Shown: in pieces, positions 27,711 through 37,290 of the stretch
Position numbering within the stretch: the first letter of the stretch is position 1
How the letters are laid out: each line of letters begins with the position of its first letter
Assembly: GCA_018242485.1 (NCBI GenBank)
Contig: JAFEBV010000020.1
Coordinates: forward strand, 1-64,000
Source of the DNA: Pseudomonadota bacterium
Lineage (GTDB): Bacteria; Pseudomonadota; Gammaproteobacteria; Xanthomonadales; Xanthomonadaceae
DNA length: 64,000 nt
Direction of reading: 5' to 3'
Notes under the pieces: model-generated
Seen by the model: the letters and a program-made list of their open reading frames with translations, nothing else
What the model was told of the DNA's origin: nothing
The model's database searches: none
Translations under genes and position numbers: made by a program

Positions 27711-28748
27711 TCAAGTACGCTGGACTCTCCAGATCAAGCTCGCCATGCGCCCGGTCGCGCCGTCGCGGCGATAGGAATAGAAGCGCCGCTGATCGCTGAT
27801 CGTGCATAGGCCGCCGCCGGAAACGCGCTTCACCCCGGCGCGGGCGAGGTGCAGACGGGCCAGCGCGTACAGGTCGCACAGCCAATGATCGGGGCGGGTG
27901 GCAATGAAGACAGTTGCCGCATCTGGATCGGTATCGACGAAAGCCGTGCGCACTTCCTCGCCGACTTCGTAGGCGGCCGGGCCGGCCGCCGGGCCCAGCC
28001 ATGCGAGGATGCGCTCCGGTGCGCAGCGCATCGCCGTCACCGTATTTTCAAGCACGCCGGCGCACATCCCACGCCAGCCTGCATGTGCGGCACCGATTTC
28101 ATCGCCGTTATCGGTGCAAAACAACACCGGCAGGCAGTCGGCGGTGAGGATCGCCAGCACCACGCCGGGGGTGGAGGTGATCGCGGCGTCGGCGGTGGGT
28201 TCCTCTCCCTCCCTTTCGCCGCAGGCGAAGGGGAGGGCTGGGGAGGGGTTGCACGCGCTCGCCGGTTCGATGACCCCCTCCCAGCCTTCCGGCCCTGCCG
28301 GGCCTGACTCGCGCCATCCATGGCGCTCGCCCTGCGGGCCAGCGTTGCTGTTCGCATGTGCAATCCTGCACATGCAGTCTTCGGCGCACGAACGGCCACC
28401 GGCCGTTCGCAAGCGCGCCTCATCACCCCCTGCTGGCGCAAGGGGAGGAGACAAACGCAGCACCTGCGTGCCATGCACTTGGCGCAACCAGCAAGGTTCC
28501 GAGGGCAAGCCGAAGGCGCGGACCAGCAAGGCGCGGTTGGCGTGCACCGCGGCCTCGTCCTCGCCACTGCGCAGGCCGAGGTTGCAGGCATCGAAGGGCG
28601 GGCGCGAATGCCCGGGCAGCAGGCGGGTGGTGGTCAGCGCCTGCACGCGAGGCGGTGCGGGCCAATCCGGGCGCAGGATCGCTTCGTCGTCCATGCCAAC
28701 GGGCGGCGAGACAGCCCAGTCGGGAAGCGGCAGGGCGTCTTCGCCCAT
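27711..28748 (-). CDS. pgeF: PgeF/YfiH (laccase-domain) protein with an in-frame repeat insertion
   Basis: The YfiH fold has conserved zinc ligands: histidine in WLRQVHGTQV, cysteine in LTADCLPVLF, histidine in AAHAGWRG. The family edits peptidoglycan precursors (removing misincorporated serine) and also has reported purine-nucleoside activity. The protein has 345 residues against a usual 240-260. The excess, about residues 100-182, is encoded by intergenic-type repeat DNA (28203-28451) that stays in frame between two conserved blocks. It follows rluD by two bases, the usual rluD-pgeF pair. Function may be retained if the insert loops out. Confidence 0.88.
   Translation of the reverse strand: MGEDALPLPDWAVSPPVGMDDEAILRPDWPAPPRVQALTTTRLLPGHSRPPFDACNLGLRSGEDEAAVHANRALLVRAFGLPSEPCWLRQVHGTQVLRLSPPLAPAGGDEARLRTAGGRSCAEDCMCRIAHANSNAGPQGERHGWRESGPAGPEGWEGVIEPASACNPSPALPFACGEREGEEPTADAAITSTPGVVLAILTADCLPVLFCTDNGDEIGAAHAGWRGMCAGVLENTVTAMRCAPERILAWLGPAAGPAAYEVGEEVRTAFVDTDPDAATVFIATRPDHWLCDLYALARLHLARAGVKRVSGGGLCTISDQRRFYSYRRDGATGRMASLIWRVQRT
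28203..28451. repeat. Composite repeat element inside the pgeF coding region
   Basis: The segment contains a TCGCC-type palindrome with G-rich tail (28204-28254), an inverted C-rich tail (28268-28285), a CATGTGCA/TGCACATG hairpin, a hairpin CGAACGGCC/GGCCGTTCG (28389-28409) and a final CCCCTG/CAGGGG-like end. It is homologous to 1276-1455 and 22692-22736. Translated in the pgeF frame it has no stop. Confidence 0.85.
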
Positions 28749-28750
28749 GT

Positions 28751-29779
28751 TCAACGCCCCCCGCGTGAATCCGCAGCGGCATGCTGGCGCGCATCCTCGC
28801 GCAACGTCGTCACCAGCGCCTGCATGTCGGCGGGCATCGCCGCTTCCACGGTGATGGTTTCGCCGCTTGCCGGATGCGCGAAAGCGAGCTTCTCGGCATG
28901 CAGTGCCTGTCTTCGAAAATCGCGCAAGGCGGCGAGCAATTCCGGCGTCGCCGCGCGCGGGTTGGCCAGCCGGCTGTACACCGGATCGCCGACCAACGGA
29001 TGTTTGACGTGCGCCATGTGCACACGGATCTGGTGCGTGCGCCCGGTCTCCAGCCGGCATTCGATCAGGGTGTGGGCGCGGTAGCGTTCGCGCACGCGGT
29101 AGTGGGTGACGGCCTCGCGGCCGTTCTTCACCACCGCCATGCGCACGCGGTCGGAAGGGTGGCGGCCGATCGGCGCGTCCACGCTGCCGCCGGCGATCAT
29201 CGCCCCCATCGCCACGGCGACGTACTGGCGATGCACTTCGCGGGCGGCGAGTTGTTCGACCAGCGCTGCGTGCGCGCGCAGGTTGCGTGCGACCACCATC
29301 AAGCCCGAGGTGTCCTTGTCGAGGCGGTGCACGATGCCGGCGCGCGGAACTTCGGAAAGTTTGGGGTCGAAGTGCAGCAGGGCGTTGGCGAGGGTGCCGC
29401 GCGGGTTGCCGGCACCCGGATGCACCACCAGCCCGGCCGGCTTGTCGATCACCAGCACGTCGGTGTCCGCGTAGGCGATGACGAGCGGAATGGCCTCGGG
29501 CTGTGCATCGGTTTCGATGCCGGGCGTGGCGGCGAGCGTTATCGACTCGCCGCCGCGCACGGCGTCGCGCGGCCGCCGCACCGCGCCGTCCAACAGCGCC
29601 TGCCCGGACTTGATCCATTCGGCCAGCCGCGAGCGCGAATAGTCAGGGAACAGCTCGGCGAGTACCTGATCGAAGCGACGACCTGTAAATTCGAAGGGCA
29701 CGGTCGCACGCAGGGTTTCCGCAGCGCCAACGGCGTCGCAGGTCTCGTCCTCGTCGTCGGCAGCGTCGTGCATGGGCAT
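28751..29779 (-). CDS. rluD: 23S rRNA pseudouridine synthase RluD
   Basis: This 342-residue protein has an N-terminal S4 RNA-binding domain ([20 protein letters not shown]), then the RluA-type catalytic domain with VVHPGAGN and the catalytic aspartate in [12 protein letters not shown]. It makes pseudouridines 1911, 1915 and 1917 of helix 69. I start at the ATG at 29779 ([12 protein letters not shown]); the acidic first 20 residues are unconserved. It is divergent from bamD, as is common in gammaproteobacteria. Confidence 0.94.
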   Translation of the reverse strand: MPMHDAADDEDETCDAVGAAETLRATVPFEFTGRRFDQVLAELFPDYSRSRLAEWIKSGQALLDGAVRRPRDAVRGGESITLAATPGIETDAQPEAIPLVIAYADTDVLVIDKPAGLVVHPGAGNPRGTLANALLHFDPKLSEVPRAGIVHRLDKDTSGLMVVARNLRAHAALVEQLAAREVHRQYVAVAMGAMIAGGSVDAPIGRHPSDRVRMAVVKNGREAVTHYRVRERYRAHTLIECRLETGRTHQIRVHMAHVKHPLVGDPVYSRLANPRAATPELLAALRDFRRQALHAEKLAFAHPASGETITVEAAMPADMQALVTTLREDARQHAAADSRGGR

Positions 29780-29945
29780 GGCAGTGGGGTTGGATCGGGG
29801 TCGCCAGTGTGGGCTAAATCGCGATTCCGTGGGGCAGGGCGGGTGCGTGCTGAACACCGGGGCGGCAACCGCCTGCGGTCAGGCGGGCGGTTTCGGCTAT
29901 CATGGCCGTCCTTGCCGGCTGCCGGCGCATTCGCCCCACCGTCCG

Positions 29946-30806
29946 ATGACCCCATCTCGCGGCCCGACCCCTGGCCTGATCCGCACCTTGCTGCTGGTCG
30001 TTTTCACCGCCGCGCTGCTGGCATCCAGCGGCTGCTCGCATTTCCACGGCATGTTCAAGCACGCCGACCCGGAAACCGAAACCTTGCCGGTGGATCAACT
30101 CTATGCGGCCGGCCACAAGCAGGTGGAGATGGGCAACTTCACCCGTGCGCAGACGTACTTCCAGCGTCTGAACGCGCGCTTCCCTTATGGCCCGTACACC
30201 GAACAGGCGCAACTGGAGCTGATCTACGCGCAATACAAGGCGAGCAAGTTCGAGGAAGCCACCGCGACCGCGAACCGCTTCATCCGCACCTATCCGACCC
30301 ATCGCCACGTCGATTACGCCTGGTACATGAAGGCGCTGATCGACTTCAATCGCGATTCGCAGGCGCTGGCGCGGATCGCCCGGCTGGACATGAGCGCGCG
30401 CGACCAGGGTTCGCCGCGAGCGAGCTTCAACGAATTCGCGGATCTCATCCGCCGCTTCCCGAACAGCCGCTACGCACCCGACGCACGCCAGCGCATGATC
30501 TACCTGCGCGAAGAAATGGCTCGCCATGAGGTCAATGTCGGCCTGTTCTACCTCGCCCATCAGGCTTACGTCGCTGCGGCCAACCGCGGCCAGTACGTCA
30601 TCACCAACTACCCGCAGAGCCGCTACGAGGGCGATGCGCTGGCGTTGATGGCCGAAGCCTACAAGCGCCTGGGCAACACGAAGTTGTCCGACGATGCCAA
30701 GCGTGTGCTGGCGCAAAATTACCCCGACCATCCGTGGCTGAAGGGTCACTGGCCGCCGAAGGAAGGCATTCTGCGCCGGCTCAACCCGTTCGCGCCGGGG
30801 CAGTGA
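29946..30806 (+). CDS. bamD: Outer membrane assembly lipoprotein BamD
   Basis: A lipoprotein signal peptide ends with the lipobox ASSGC (cysteine near residue 31). Five TPR-like helical repeats follow, starting LYAAGHKQVEMGNFTRAQTY. The 286-residue protein is part of the BAM complex that inserts outer-membrane beta-barrels. The ATG at 29946 gives an n-region MTPSRGPTPGLIR before the hydrophobic core. A TATCAT -10-like box lies about 50 bases upstream. Confidence 0.95.
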   Translation: MTPSRGPTPGLIRTLLLVVFTAALLASSGCSHFHGMFKHADPETETLPVDQLYAAGHKQVEMGNFTRAQTYFQRLNARFPYGPYTEQAQLELIYAQYKASKFEEATATANRFIRTYPTHRHVDYAWYMKALIDFNRDSQALARIARLDMSARDQGSPRASFNEFADLIRRFPNSRYAPDARQRMIYLREEMARHEVNVGLFYLAHQAYVAAANRGQYVITNYPQSRYEGDALALMAEAYKRLGNTKLSDDAKRVLAQNYPDHPWLKGHWPPKEGILRRLNPFAPGQ

Positions 30807-30906
30807 TGCGAACGTCGGCCTGATCGCGTTCGCTCGACGGACGCGGTCGGGTTTGTGCGGTCAGCCTTGCGAAATCAAGCAAGAATGCGGCGCCGACCGC
30901 AAGCCC

Positions 30907-32571
30907 TCACCAGCGTCCGCAGGTGATCGGATAACGCCGCTCGCGGCCGAACGCGCGTGCCGACACCTTCGGCCCCGGCGCGGCCTGCTGGCGCTTCCAC
31001 TCGCTGATGCGCAGCAGGCGCAGCACCTTGTCCACCGTCGCCGCATCGAAGCCGGCGTCGATGATCTCCGCCCGCGATTGCTCCTGTTCAACGGCGCGCA
31101 GCAGGATCGCGTCGAGTACGTCATACGGCGGCAGCGAATCCTGATCGGTCTGGTTCTCGCGCAGTTCCGCTGACGGCGCGCGGTCGATCACGGCCTGCGG
31201 GATGATGATGGAGCCTGCCGTTCCGAGTCCCGGATCCCGAGTCCCGAATCCCGCGGCGTTCCGCCACCCGCACAGCGCATACACTTCGGTCTTGTACAAA
31301 TCCTTGATCGGCGCGTAGCCGCCGCACATGTCGCCGTAGATGGTCGCGTAGCCGACCGCGTACTCACTCTTGTTGCCGGTGGTCAGCAGCAGGCGACCGG
31401 TCTTGTTGGCGAGCGCCATCAACAGCGCACCGCGGCAGCGTGATTGCAGGTTCTCCTCGGTGACATCGGCGGGCAGTCCGGCGAACAGCGGCGCGAGCGC
31501 CTCGGTGAAGCCGGCGAAGGGCGCCTCGATGGCCACGGTTTCGATGCGCACGCCCAGCGCCGCGCACTGCTCGGCGGCCAGATCGTTGCTCAGATCCGAG
31601 GTGTAGCGCGAGGGCAGGCGCACCGCCAGCACATTCTCAGCGCCCAGCGCATCCACCGCGATCGCCAGCACCAGCGCCGAATCCACCCCGCCGGACAGGC
31701 CCAGCACGACCTTCGAGAAACCGTTCTTGCGCACGTAATCGGCGGTGCCGCGCACCAGTGCGCGCCAAGCCAGCGATTCGCGGCTTTCGTCGGTTTCGAG
31801 CGGCCAGTGCACGCGGGAAAACCGCCGCGTGGCCGGATCGAAGTCGGCGACCAACAGATGATCGGCGAACGCCTCCGCGGCCGGATGGATGCGCCCATCG
31901 GCATCGGCCAGACACGAAGCACCGTCGAAGACGAGGCTGTCCTGCCCACCCACCGCATTGAGATAAGCGATCGCGACACCCGATCCTGTGGCGCGAGATT
32001 CGGCCACGCGCTGCGCGAGCAAAGCATCACGTTGCGCAGCCTTGCCGTGCTCGAACGGCGAGGCATTGGGCACCAGCACCAGTTGCGCGCCGGCAGCGAC
32101 CGTCGCCGCCAGCGGCTCGGCGAACCACAGATCCTCGCAGATCACCACGCCAACGCTGACGCCATCGAGTTCGAACGTGCAGGCTTCCTCGCCCGGCGCG
32201 AAATAGCGGCGTTCGTCGAACACCGCGTAGTTGGGCAGTTCGCGCTTGCGATAGGTGGTTTCGATGCGGCCATCGCGCAGCACACTGGCGGCATTGAACA
32301 CCACCGCGCCGGCCGCCTGCGGATGGCCGACCACGGCGACAATGCCGTGTGTTGCCGTGGCGATCCGCGCCAATGCGGTTTCGCACGCGGCGAGAAAATC
32401 CGGCCGCAGGACGAGATCCTCGGGCGGATAACCGCACAGCGCCAGTTCCGGGAACAGCACGAGGTCGGCGCGCTGTTCGTCGCGCGCCTGTGCAATTGAC
32501 TCGGCTATGCGCCGCGCATTGGCATCCACCGCCCCGACCGGGAAATCACACTGGGTGAGCGCGATGCGCAT
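30907..32571 (-). CDS. nadE: Glutamine-dependent NAD+ synthetase with a repeat-derived insertion
   Basis: The 554-residue enzyme has an N-terminal glutaminase (nitrilase fold) with Glu in LFPELALCGYPPEDL, Lys in KRELPNYAVFDERRYF and Cys in VVICEDLWF, and a C-terminal synthetase with the PP-loop GLSGGVDSAL (near residue 295). It amidates deamido-NAD+. Near residues 439-455 the segment GFGTRDPGLGT has no counterpart in the family and is encoded by a short tandem repeat (31211-31256). The ATG at 32571 overlaps the stop of the DUF559 gene. Confidence 0.93.
   Translation of the reverse strand: MRIALTQCDFPVGAVDANARRIAESIAQARDEQRADLVLFPELALCGYPPEDLVLRPDFLAACETALARIATATHGIVAVVGHPQAAGAVVFNAASVLRDGRIETTYRKRELPNYAVFDERRYFAPGEEACTFELDGVSVGVVICEDLWFAEPLAATVAAGAQLVLVPNASPFEHGKAAQRDALLAQRVAESRATGSGVAIAYLNAVGGQDSLVFDGASCLADADGRIHPAAEAFADHLLVADFDPATRRFSRVHWPLETDESRESLAWRALVRGTADYVRKNGFSKVVLGLSGGVDSALVLAIAVDALGAENVLAVRLPSRYTSDLSNDLAAEQCAALGVRIETVAIEAPFAGFTEALAPLFAGLPADVTEENLQSRCRGALLMALANKTGRLLLTTGNKSEYAVGYATIYGDMCGGYAPIKDLYKTEVYALCGWRNAAGFGTRDPGLGTAGSIIIPQAVIDRAPSAELRENQTDQDSLPPYDVLDAILLRAVEQEQSRAEIIDAGFDAATVDKVLRLLRISEWKRQQAAPGPKVSARAFGRERRYPITCGRW
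31211..31256. repeat. Short tandem CCCGA(G/A)TC-type repeat captured in nadE
   Basis: Units of the form CCGAGTCCCGGATCCCGAGT occur three to four times in about 45 bases, the type of degenerate tandem repeat found between genes in Xanthomonadales. Here it lies inside nadE and reads through in frame. Confidence 0.7.
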
Positions 32572-32978
32572 CAGGGGATTCCACTCCGGTCTCCTTCCCC
32601 CGCTTGCGGGGGAAGGTCGGGATGGGGGTGGGCTTCCGTCAATGCATCGTAGATGGCTTGAGCCACTGATTCGTTCATTGTCAGCACTTCATGGTTCCAG
32701 AAGCGCAGCACGCGGAAGCCTGCATTACGCAACCACGTATCACGAGCGGCATCTCGTGCCGAATCCAGATGCTGACCACCATCGACCTCGACGATGAGCT
32801 TACGTTCCAGACAGACGAAATCGAGGATGTAGGGCCCCAAAGGATGTTGGCGGCGGAATCGGAAGCCTTCGATTTGCCGCAAGCGCAGGCATTGCCACAG
32901 TTTGCGCTCGGCATCGGTCATCGCCGTGCGCAGACGCCTTGCTTGCGAGGTTTTGGCACCTTCACGCACCAGAATCAC
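32571..32978 (-). CDS. DUF559 endonuclease-domain protein (Vsr-like fold)
   Basis: The conserved core contains MTDAERKLWQCLR, FRRQHPLGPYILDFVCLERKLIVEVDGGQH and FRVLRFWNHEVL, the DUF559 signature with the PD-(D/E)xK-type D and ExD/Q residues of very-short-patch-repair-like nucleases. A GTG at 32978 is a likely start; the frame is open to 33059 but that part is repeat-encoded. The C-terminal 18 residues are also repeat-encoded (PPQAGEG), and the stop overlaps the nadE start. Inverted repeats (32593-32635 and 32985-33027) frame the gene. Natural substrate is unknown. Confidence 0.85.
   Translation of the reverse strand: MILVREGAKTSQARRLRTAMTDAERKLWQCLRLRQIEGFRFRRQHPLGPYILDFVCLERKLIVEVDGGQHLDSARDAARDTWLRNAGFRVLRFWNHEVLTMNESVAQAIYDALTEAHPHPDLPPQAGEGDRSGIP
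32593..32635. repeat. Left inverted repeat of the DUF559 unit
   Basis: A perfect palindrome CCTTCCCCCGC/GCGGGGGAAGG (loop TT) is followed by a GGGATGGGGGTGGGCTT tail pointing into the gene. It matches the reverse complement of 32985-33027 at 38 of 43 positions, counted by eye. Confidence 0.85.
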
Positions 32979-32984
32979 CCGGTA

Positions 32985-33027
32985 AAGCCTACCCCCATCC
33001 TGCCCTTCCCCCGCCTGCGGGGGAAGG
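32985..33027. repeat. Right inverted repeat of the DUF559 unit
   Basis: The tail AAGCCTACCCCCATCC points into the gene and is followed by the same CCTTCCCCCGC/GCGGGGGAAGG palindrome (loop CT). With 32593-32635 it brackets the DUF559 coding region symmetrically. Confidence 0.85.
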
Positions 33028-33052
33028 AATCCCTGCATCAAGATTCGTCGCA

Positions 33053-33092
33053 CTCCCATCCTGCCCTTCCCAGCAAGCGGGGAAGGAAACCC
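33053..33092. repeat. Additional degenerate unit next to the right repeat
   Basis: CCCATCCTGCCCTTCCC followed by GCGGGGAAGGAA repeats the right unit in direct orientation about 60 bases further on, with a shortened palindrome. It lies 40 bases from the sucD stop. Confidence 0.65.
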
Positions 33093-33130
33093 TACTTTGA
33101 GGTTTGTCGTTACCTTTTCTCAGGAGCTTT

Positions 33131-34015
33131 TCATCTGTGACCAGCCTGCATCCGCTTCGCCAGTGTGGTGCCGAGGTCGCCCGGCGAGCGCACCGTGGTC
33201 ACGCCGGCCTTTTCGAGTGCGGCGAACTTGCCGGCCGCGGTGCCCTTGCCGCCGGAAGCGATCGCGCCGGCGTGGCCCATGCGCTTGCCGGACGGTGCGC
33301 TGGCACCGGCGATGAAACCGACCACGGGCTTGGTGACGTAATCGGCGATGAACTCGGCGGCTTCTTCCTCGGCGCTGCCGCCGATTTCGCCGACCATGAT
33401 GATGCCGTGGGTCTCGGGATCGTCCTGAAAGAGCTTCAGGCAGTCGATGAAGTTCATGCCCTGGATCGGGTCACCGCCGATGCCGATGCAGGTGCTCTGG
33501 CCCAGGCCCGCCTGCGTGGTCTGGTGCACGGCCTCGTAGGTCAGCGTGCCCGAGCGCGAGACGATGCCCACGTGCCCGGGCTGGTGGATGTGGCCGGGCA
33601 TGATGCCGATCTTGCACTGCCCCGGGGTGATGATGCCCGGGCAGTTGGGGCCGATCAGCCACACGTCGTCGTAGCCGCGCAGGGTGTTCTTCACCCGCAG
33701 CATGTCCAGCACCGGGATGCCCTCGGTGATCGCCACGATCACCCGGATGCCGGCGTCGGCGGCTTCGAGGATGGCATCGGCGGCGAACGGTGGCGGCACA
33801 TAGATCACGCTGGCCTCGGCGCCGGTTTCATCGACCGCGTCGGCCATGGTGTCGAACACCGGCAGGCCGATGTGTTCGTGGCCGCCCTTGCCGGGGGTCA
33901 CGCCGCCGACCACCTTGGTGCCGTAGTCGAGCATCTGCTCGGCGTGGAAGGTGCCCTGCTGGCCGGTGAAGCCTTGAACCAACACTTTGGTGTGACTGTT
34001 GACGAGTACGGACAT
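33131..34015 (-). CDS. sucD: Succinyl-CoA ligase [ADP-forming] subunit alpha
   Basis: The 294-residue subunit begins [18 protein letters not shown], has the CoA-binding Rossmann region near GVTPGKGG and the phosphohistidine in [17 protein letters not shown]. It converts succinyl-CoA to succinate with nucleotide triphosphate formation in the citric acid cycle. It lies 159 bases downstream of sucC on the same strand. The start at 34015 aligns with family starts. Confidence 0.96.
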   Translation of the reverse strand: MSVLVNSHTKVLVQGFTGQQGTFHAEQMLDYGTKVVGGVTPGKGGHEHIGLPVFDTMADAVDETGAEASVIYVPPPFAADAILEAADAGIRVIVAITEGIPVLDMLRVKNTLRGYDDVWLIGPNCPGIITPGQCKIGIMPGHIHQPGHVGIVSRSGTLTYEAVHQTTQAGLGQSTCIGIGGDPIQGMNFIDCLKLFQDDPETHGIIMVGEIGGSAEEEAAEFIADYVTKPVVGFIAGASAPSGKRMGHAGAIASGGKGTAAGKFAALEKAGVTTVRSPGDLGTTLAKRMQAGHR

Positions 34016-34174
34016 CTTGGAATCCCTTTTGCAAATTTTGTGTTTCGGCTTCGGATACTTCGGTTGTTCGCCTCGCGAACAACCGCGAGCCGTGCTTCCA
34101 CAACCCCCGCTTCGTCGCTTCGCGTCGATGCCGCCCCCTTGACTCAAGGGGGCTGAAAAGCCGGGTTTCGCTGG

Positions 34175-35338
<1,164 letters not shown>

Positions 35339-35443
35339 GCGTCACCTGCGATCGGGGAATCGGGCCGCGCCCCATGCGCGCAGCGGATCGCTATTGTGGG
35401 CAAGGCTCCGGGCAAAGGCAAAGCCGGCACCGGCTTTGCATCC

Positions 35444-35449
35444 TATACT
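35444..35449 (+). promoter_or_regulatory. -10 box upstream of pilS
   Basis: TATACT matches the -10 consensus in five of six positions and lies 52 bases before the pilS ATG. The -35 region is not clear. Confidence 0.35.
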
Positions 35450-35501
35450 CGCGGCGTGTTAAGCCAAGGTCGGCGCACTTGCGCATGAGGCAGACGATCG
35501 C

Positions 35502-37151
35502 ATGAGCTGGAAACTGCGAGCCGCGCCAGCCGGAGAAGTCGGTTTGCGGCGCGAGTTGTACTTCCTGTCCTTGTTCCGCGTGCTCGAAGGCGGGTTGTTC
35601 GCCACCGCCGCCTTCAGCCCGCTGGCGATGGGCACGGCGCCGCCGCGCAGCCTCGCCTGGGCGGGCGGGGCGGCGATCGCGCAACTCACCCTCGGCGGCA
35701 TGCTGTTTCTGGCCGTCCGCCACAGCCAGTGGCGGCCGCGCGACTTGTTCGCCGTAGGCGTTGCGCTGGACATGGCGGTGTTCATGGTCTTGCTGCTCGC
35801 CCTGCCGGGTTTCGGTAATGGCGTCAGCCTGCTGATGCTGTTCAACGTCGCCGCCTATGCGCTGCTCACCCGGCTGGGCTGGGGACTCGGGCTTGCCGCC
35901 ACCGCCACCCTGATCCAGATCGCCACCTTCGTCGCCGCGCAGGTGTTCGCGCTGCCGAGTGAGCGCCCGCTCGCCGAAGCAGTGATGTTCGGCGCCAGTT
36001 ACCTGCTGACCGCCATGCTCACCCACCTGCTCGGCCGGCAGTTGCGCGAGACGCAGTCGCTGGCGCGCCAGCGCGAGGTGCAAGTGGACAACCTCGAGCG
36101 CGTCAACGAAATGATCATCCGCCGCATGCGCACCGGCCTGCTGGCGGTGGATTCGGGCAACACCATCCGCATCTTCAACGAATCGGCGTGGTACCTGCTG
36201 GGCAACCCCGCGCCCGAGCACAAGGCGCTGGGCGACGTGGCCCCCGACCTGCTGCGCCGGCTGTGGCAGTGGCGACAGTCGCAGCGGGCCGACACCACGC
36301 CGCTGGCGCTCTCGCCCGATACCCCGGCGGTGATCCCGCGCTTCACCGCGATGGGTCGCAGCCACGACCTGACCCTGATCTTCCTCGACGACACCTCGCT
36401 GCTCGCGCGCCGCGCCGAGGAACTGACCCTGACCACCCTCGGCCGGCTGGCCGCCAGCGTGGCCCACGAGATCCGCAACCCGCTGGCGGCGATCAGCCAT
36501 GCCGGACAACTGCTGCGCGAATCGACCATCGAGCCGGAGACCGACCAGCGGCTGGTGGAGATCATCAACTCGCAGTGCCAGCGCATGGACGGCATCGTGC
36601 AGAACGTGCTCGGGCTGGCGCGGCGCGAGCGCTCGCGCCCGGAATCGCTGGAACTGGTCGCGTGGTCGCACCATTTCGTCGCCGACTTCCACCGCGTGGC
36701 GCCCGACGAGCACGACGAGCTGAAGGTGAGCGCGCCGCAGGGCGCGGTGCGCGCAACGATGGATCCGCAGCAATTGCAACAGGTGGTGACCGTGCTGGTG
36801 CAGAACGCGCTGACCTACGGGCGCATGCCTGGCGAGGCGGCGCGGGTGACCCTGTTCGTGCACCGCGACGGCGCGGAGGGCGAACCCATGCTGGACGTGG
36901 TCGATCGTGGCCCGGGCATCGCCGCCGGCGTCGTCGCCCAATTGTTCGAACCCTTCTACACCACCAGCGAGCACGGCACCGGCCTGGGCCTGTACATCGC
37001 CCGGCAGTTGTGCGAGGCCAATCAGGCCAGCCTCAACTTCGTGCCGCTGCCCGGCGGTGGGAGCTGCTTCCGGATCACGATGGCGCGCACCGAGCCGGTG
37101 TCGCAAGCGGCGGTATTCCAACGCCGACCCGCGGCTCCACCGATGGCATGA
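35502..37151 (+). CDS. pilS: Sensor histidine kinase PilS
   Basis: This 549-residue protein has about six N-terminal membrane helices (residues 20-175), a PAS domain (near NEMIIRRMRTGLLAVD), a dimerisation box with phosphoacceptor His in ASVAHEIRNPLAAISH, and an intact ATPase domain (NALTYGR N-box, DRGPGIA G1, GTGLGLYIARQL G2). PilS monitors pilin in the membrane and controls PilR. Position beside sucCD matches the conserved Xanthomonadales order, but pilR is displaced by a TMTC-like gene. Confidence 0.93.
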   Translation: MSWKLRAAPAGEVGLRRELYFLSLFRVLEGGLFATAAFSPLAMGTAPPRSLAWAGGAAIAQLTLGGMLFLAVRHSQWRPRDLFAVGVALDMAVFMVLLLALPGFGNGVSLLMLFNVAAYALLTRLGWGLGLAATATLIQIATFVAAQVFALPSERPLAEAVMFGASYLLTAMLTHLLGRQLRETQSLARQREVQVDNLERVNEMIIRRMRTGLLAVDSGNTIRIFNESAWYLLGNPAPEHKALGDVAPDLLRRLWQWRQSQRADTTPLALSPDTPAVIPRFTAMGRSHDLTLIFLDDTSLLARRAEELTLTTLGRLAASVAHEIRNPLAAISHAGQLLRESTIEPETDQRLVEIINSQCQRMDGIVQNVLGLARRERSRPESLELVAWSHHFVADFHRVAPDEHDELKVSAPQGAVRATMDPQQLQQVVTVLVQNALTYGRMPGEAARVTLFVHRDGAEGEPMLDVVDRGPGIAAGVVAQLFEPFYTTSEHGTGLGLYIARQLCEANQASLNFVPLPGGGSCFRITMARTEPVSQAAVFQRRPAAPPMA

Positions 37152-37290
37152 ATCGGTTGCAGGCCGTGCGTCATCCATCGTCGTCAGTCAAACCTTCCGC
37201 ATGGGCGCCGGGACGTCGAAGCCGCTACAGTGCTTCCGTTCGACCGCAAGCTGCGCCACCCTTACCTCCAATCCCGATGACGGCACATTC

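Noticed and set aside
28203..28451. Frameshift or sequencing error in pgeF
   Set aside because: The frame stays open on both sides and the inserted DNA is homologous to intergenic repeats elsewhere in the window, so an insertion explains it better.
33028..33059. Longer N-terminus of the DUF559 protein
   Set aside because: These codons belong to the inverted repeat and the following intergenic DNA; the conserved domain begins near the GTG at 32978.
32593..33092. CRISPR-like array
   Set aside because: Repeats are palindromic, in opposite orientation, not regularly spaced, and have a gene between them; no cas genes are nearby.
34016..34174. Separate small gene between sucC and sucD
   Set aside because: The open frame is only an upstream extension of sucD without a binding site; probably an untranslated spacer.
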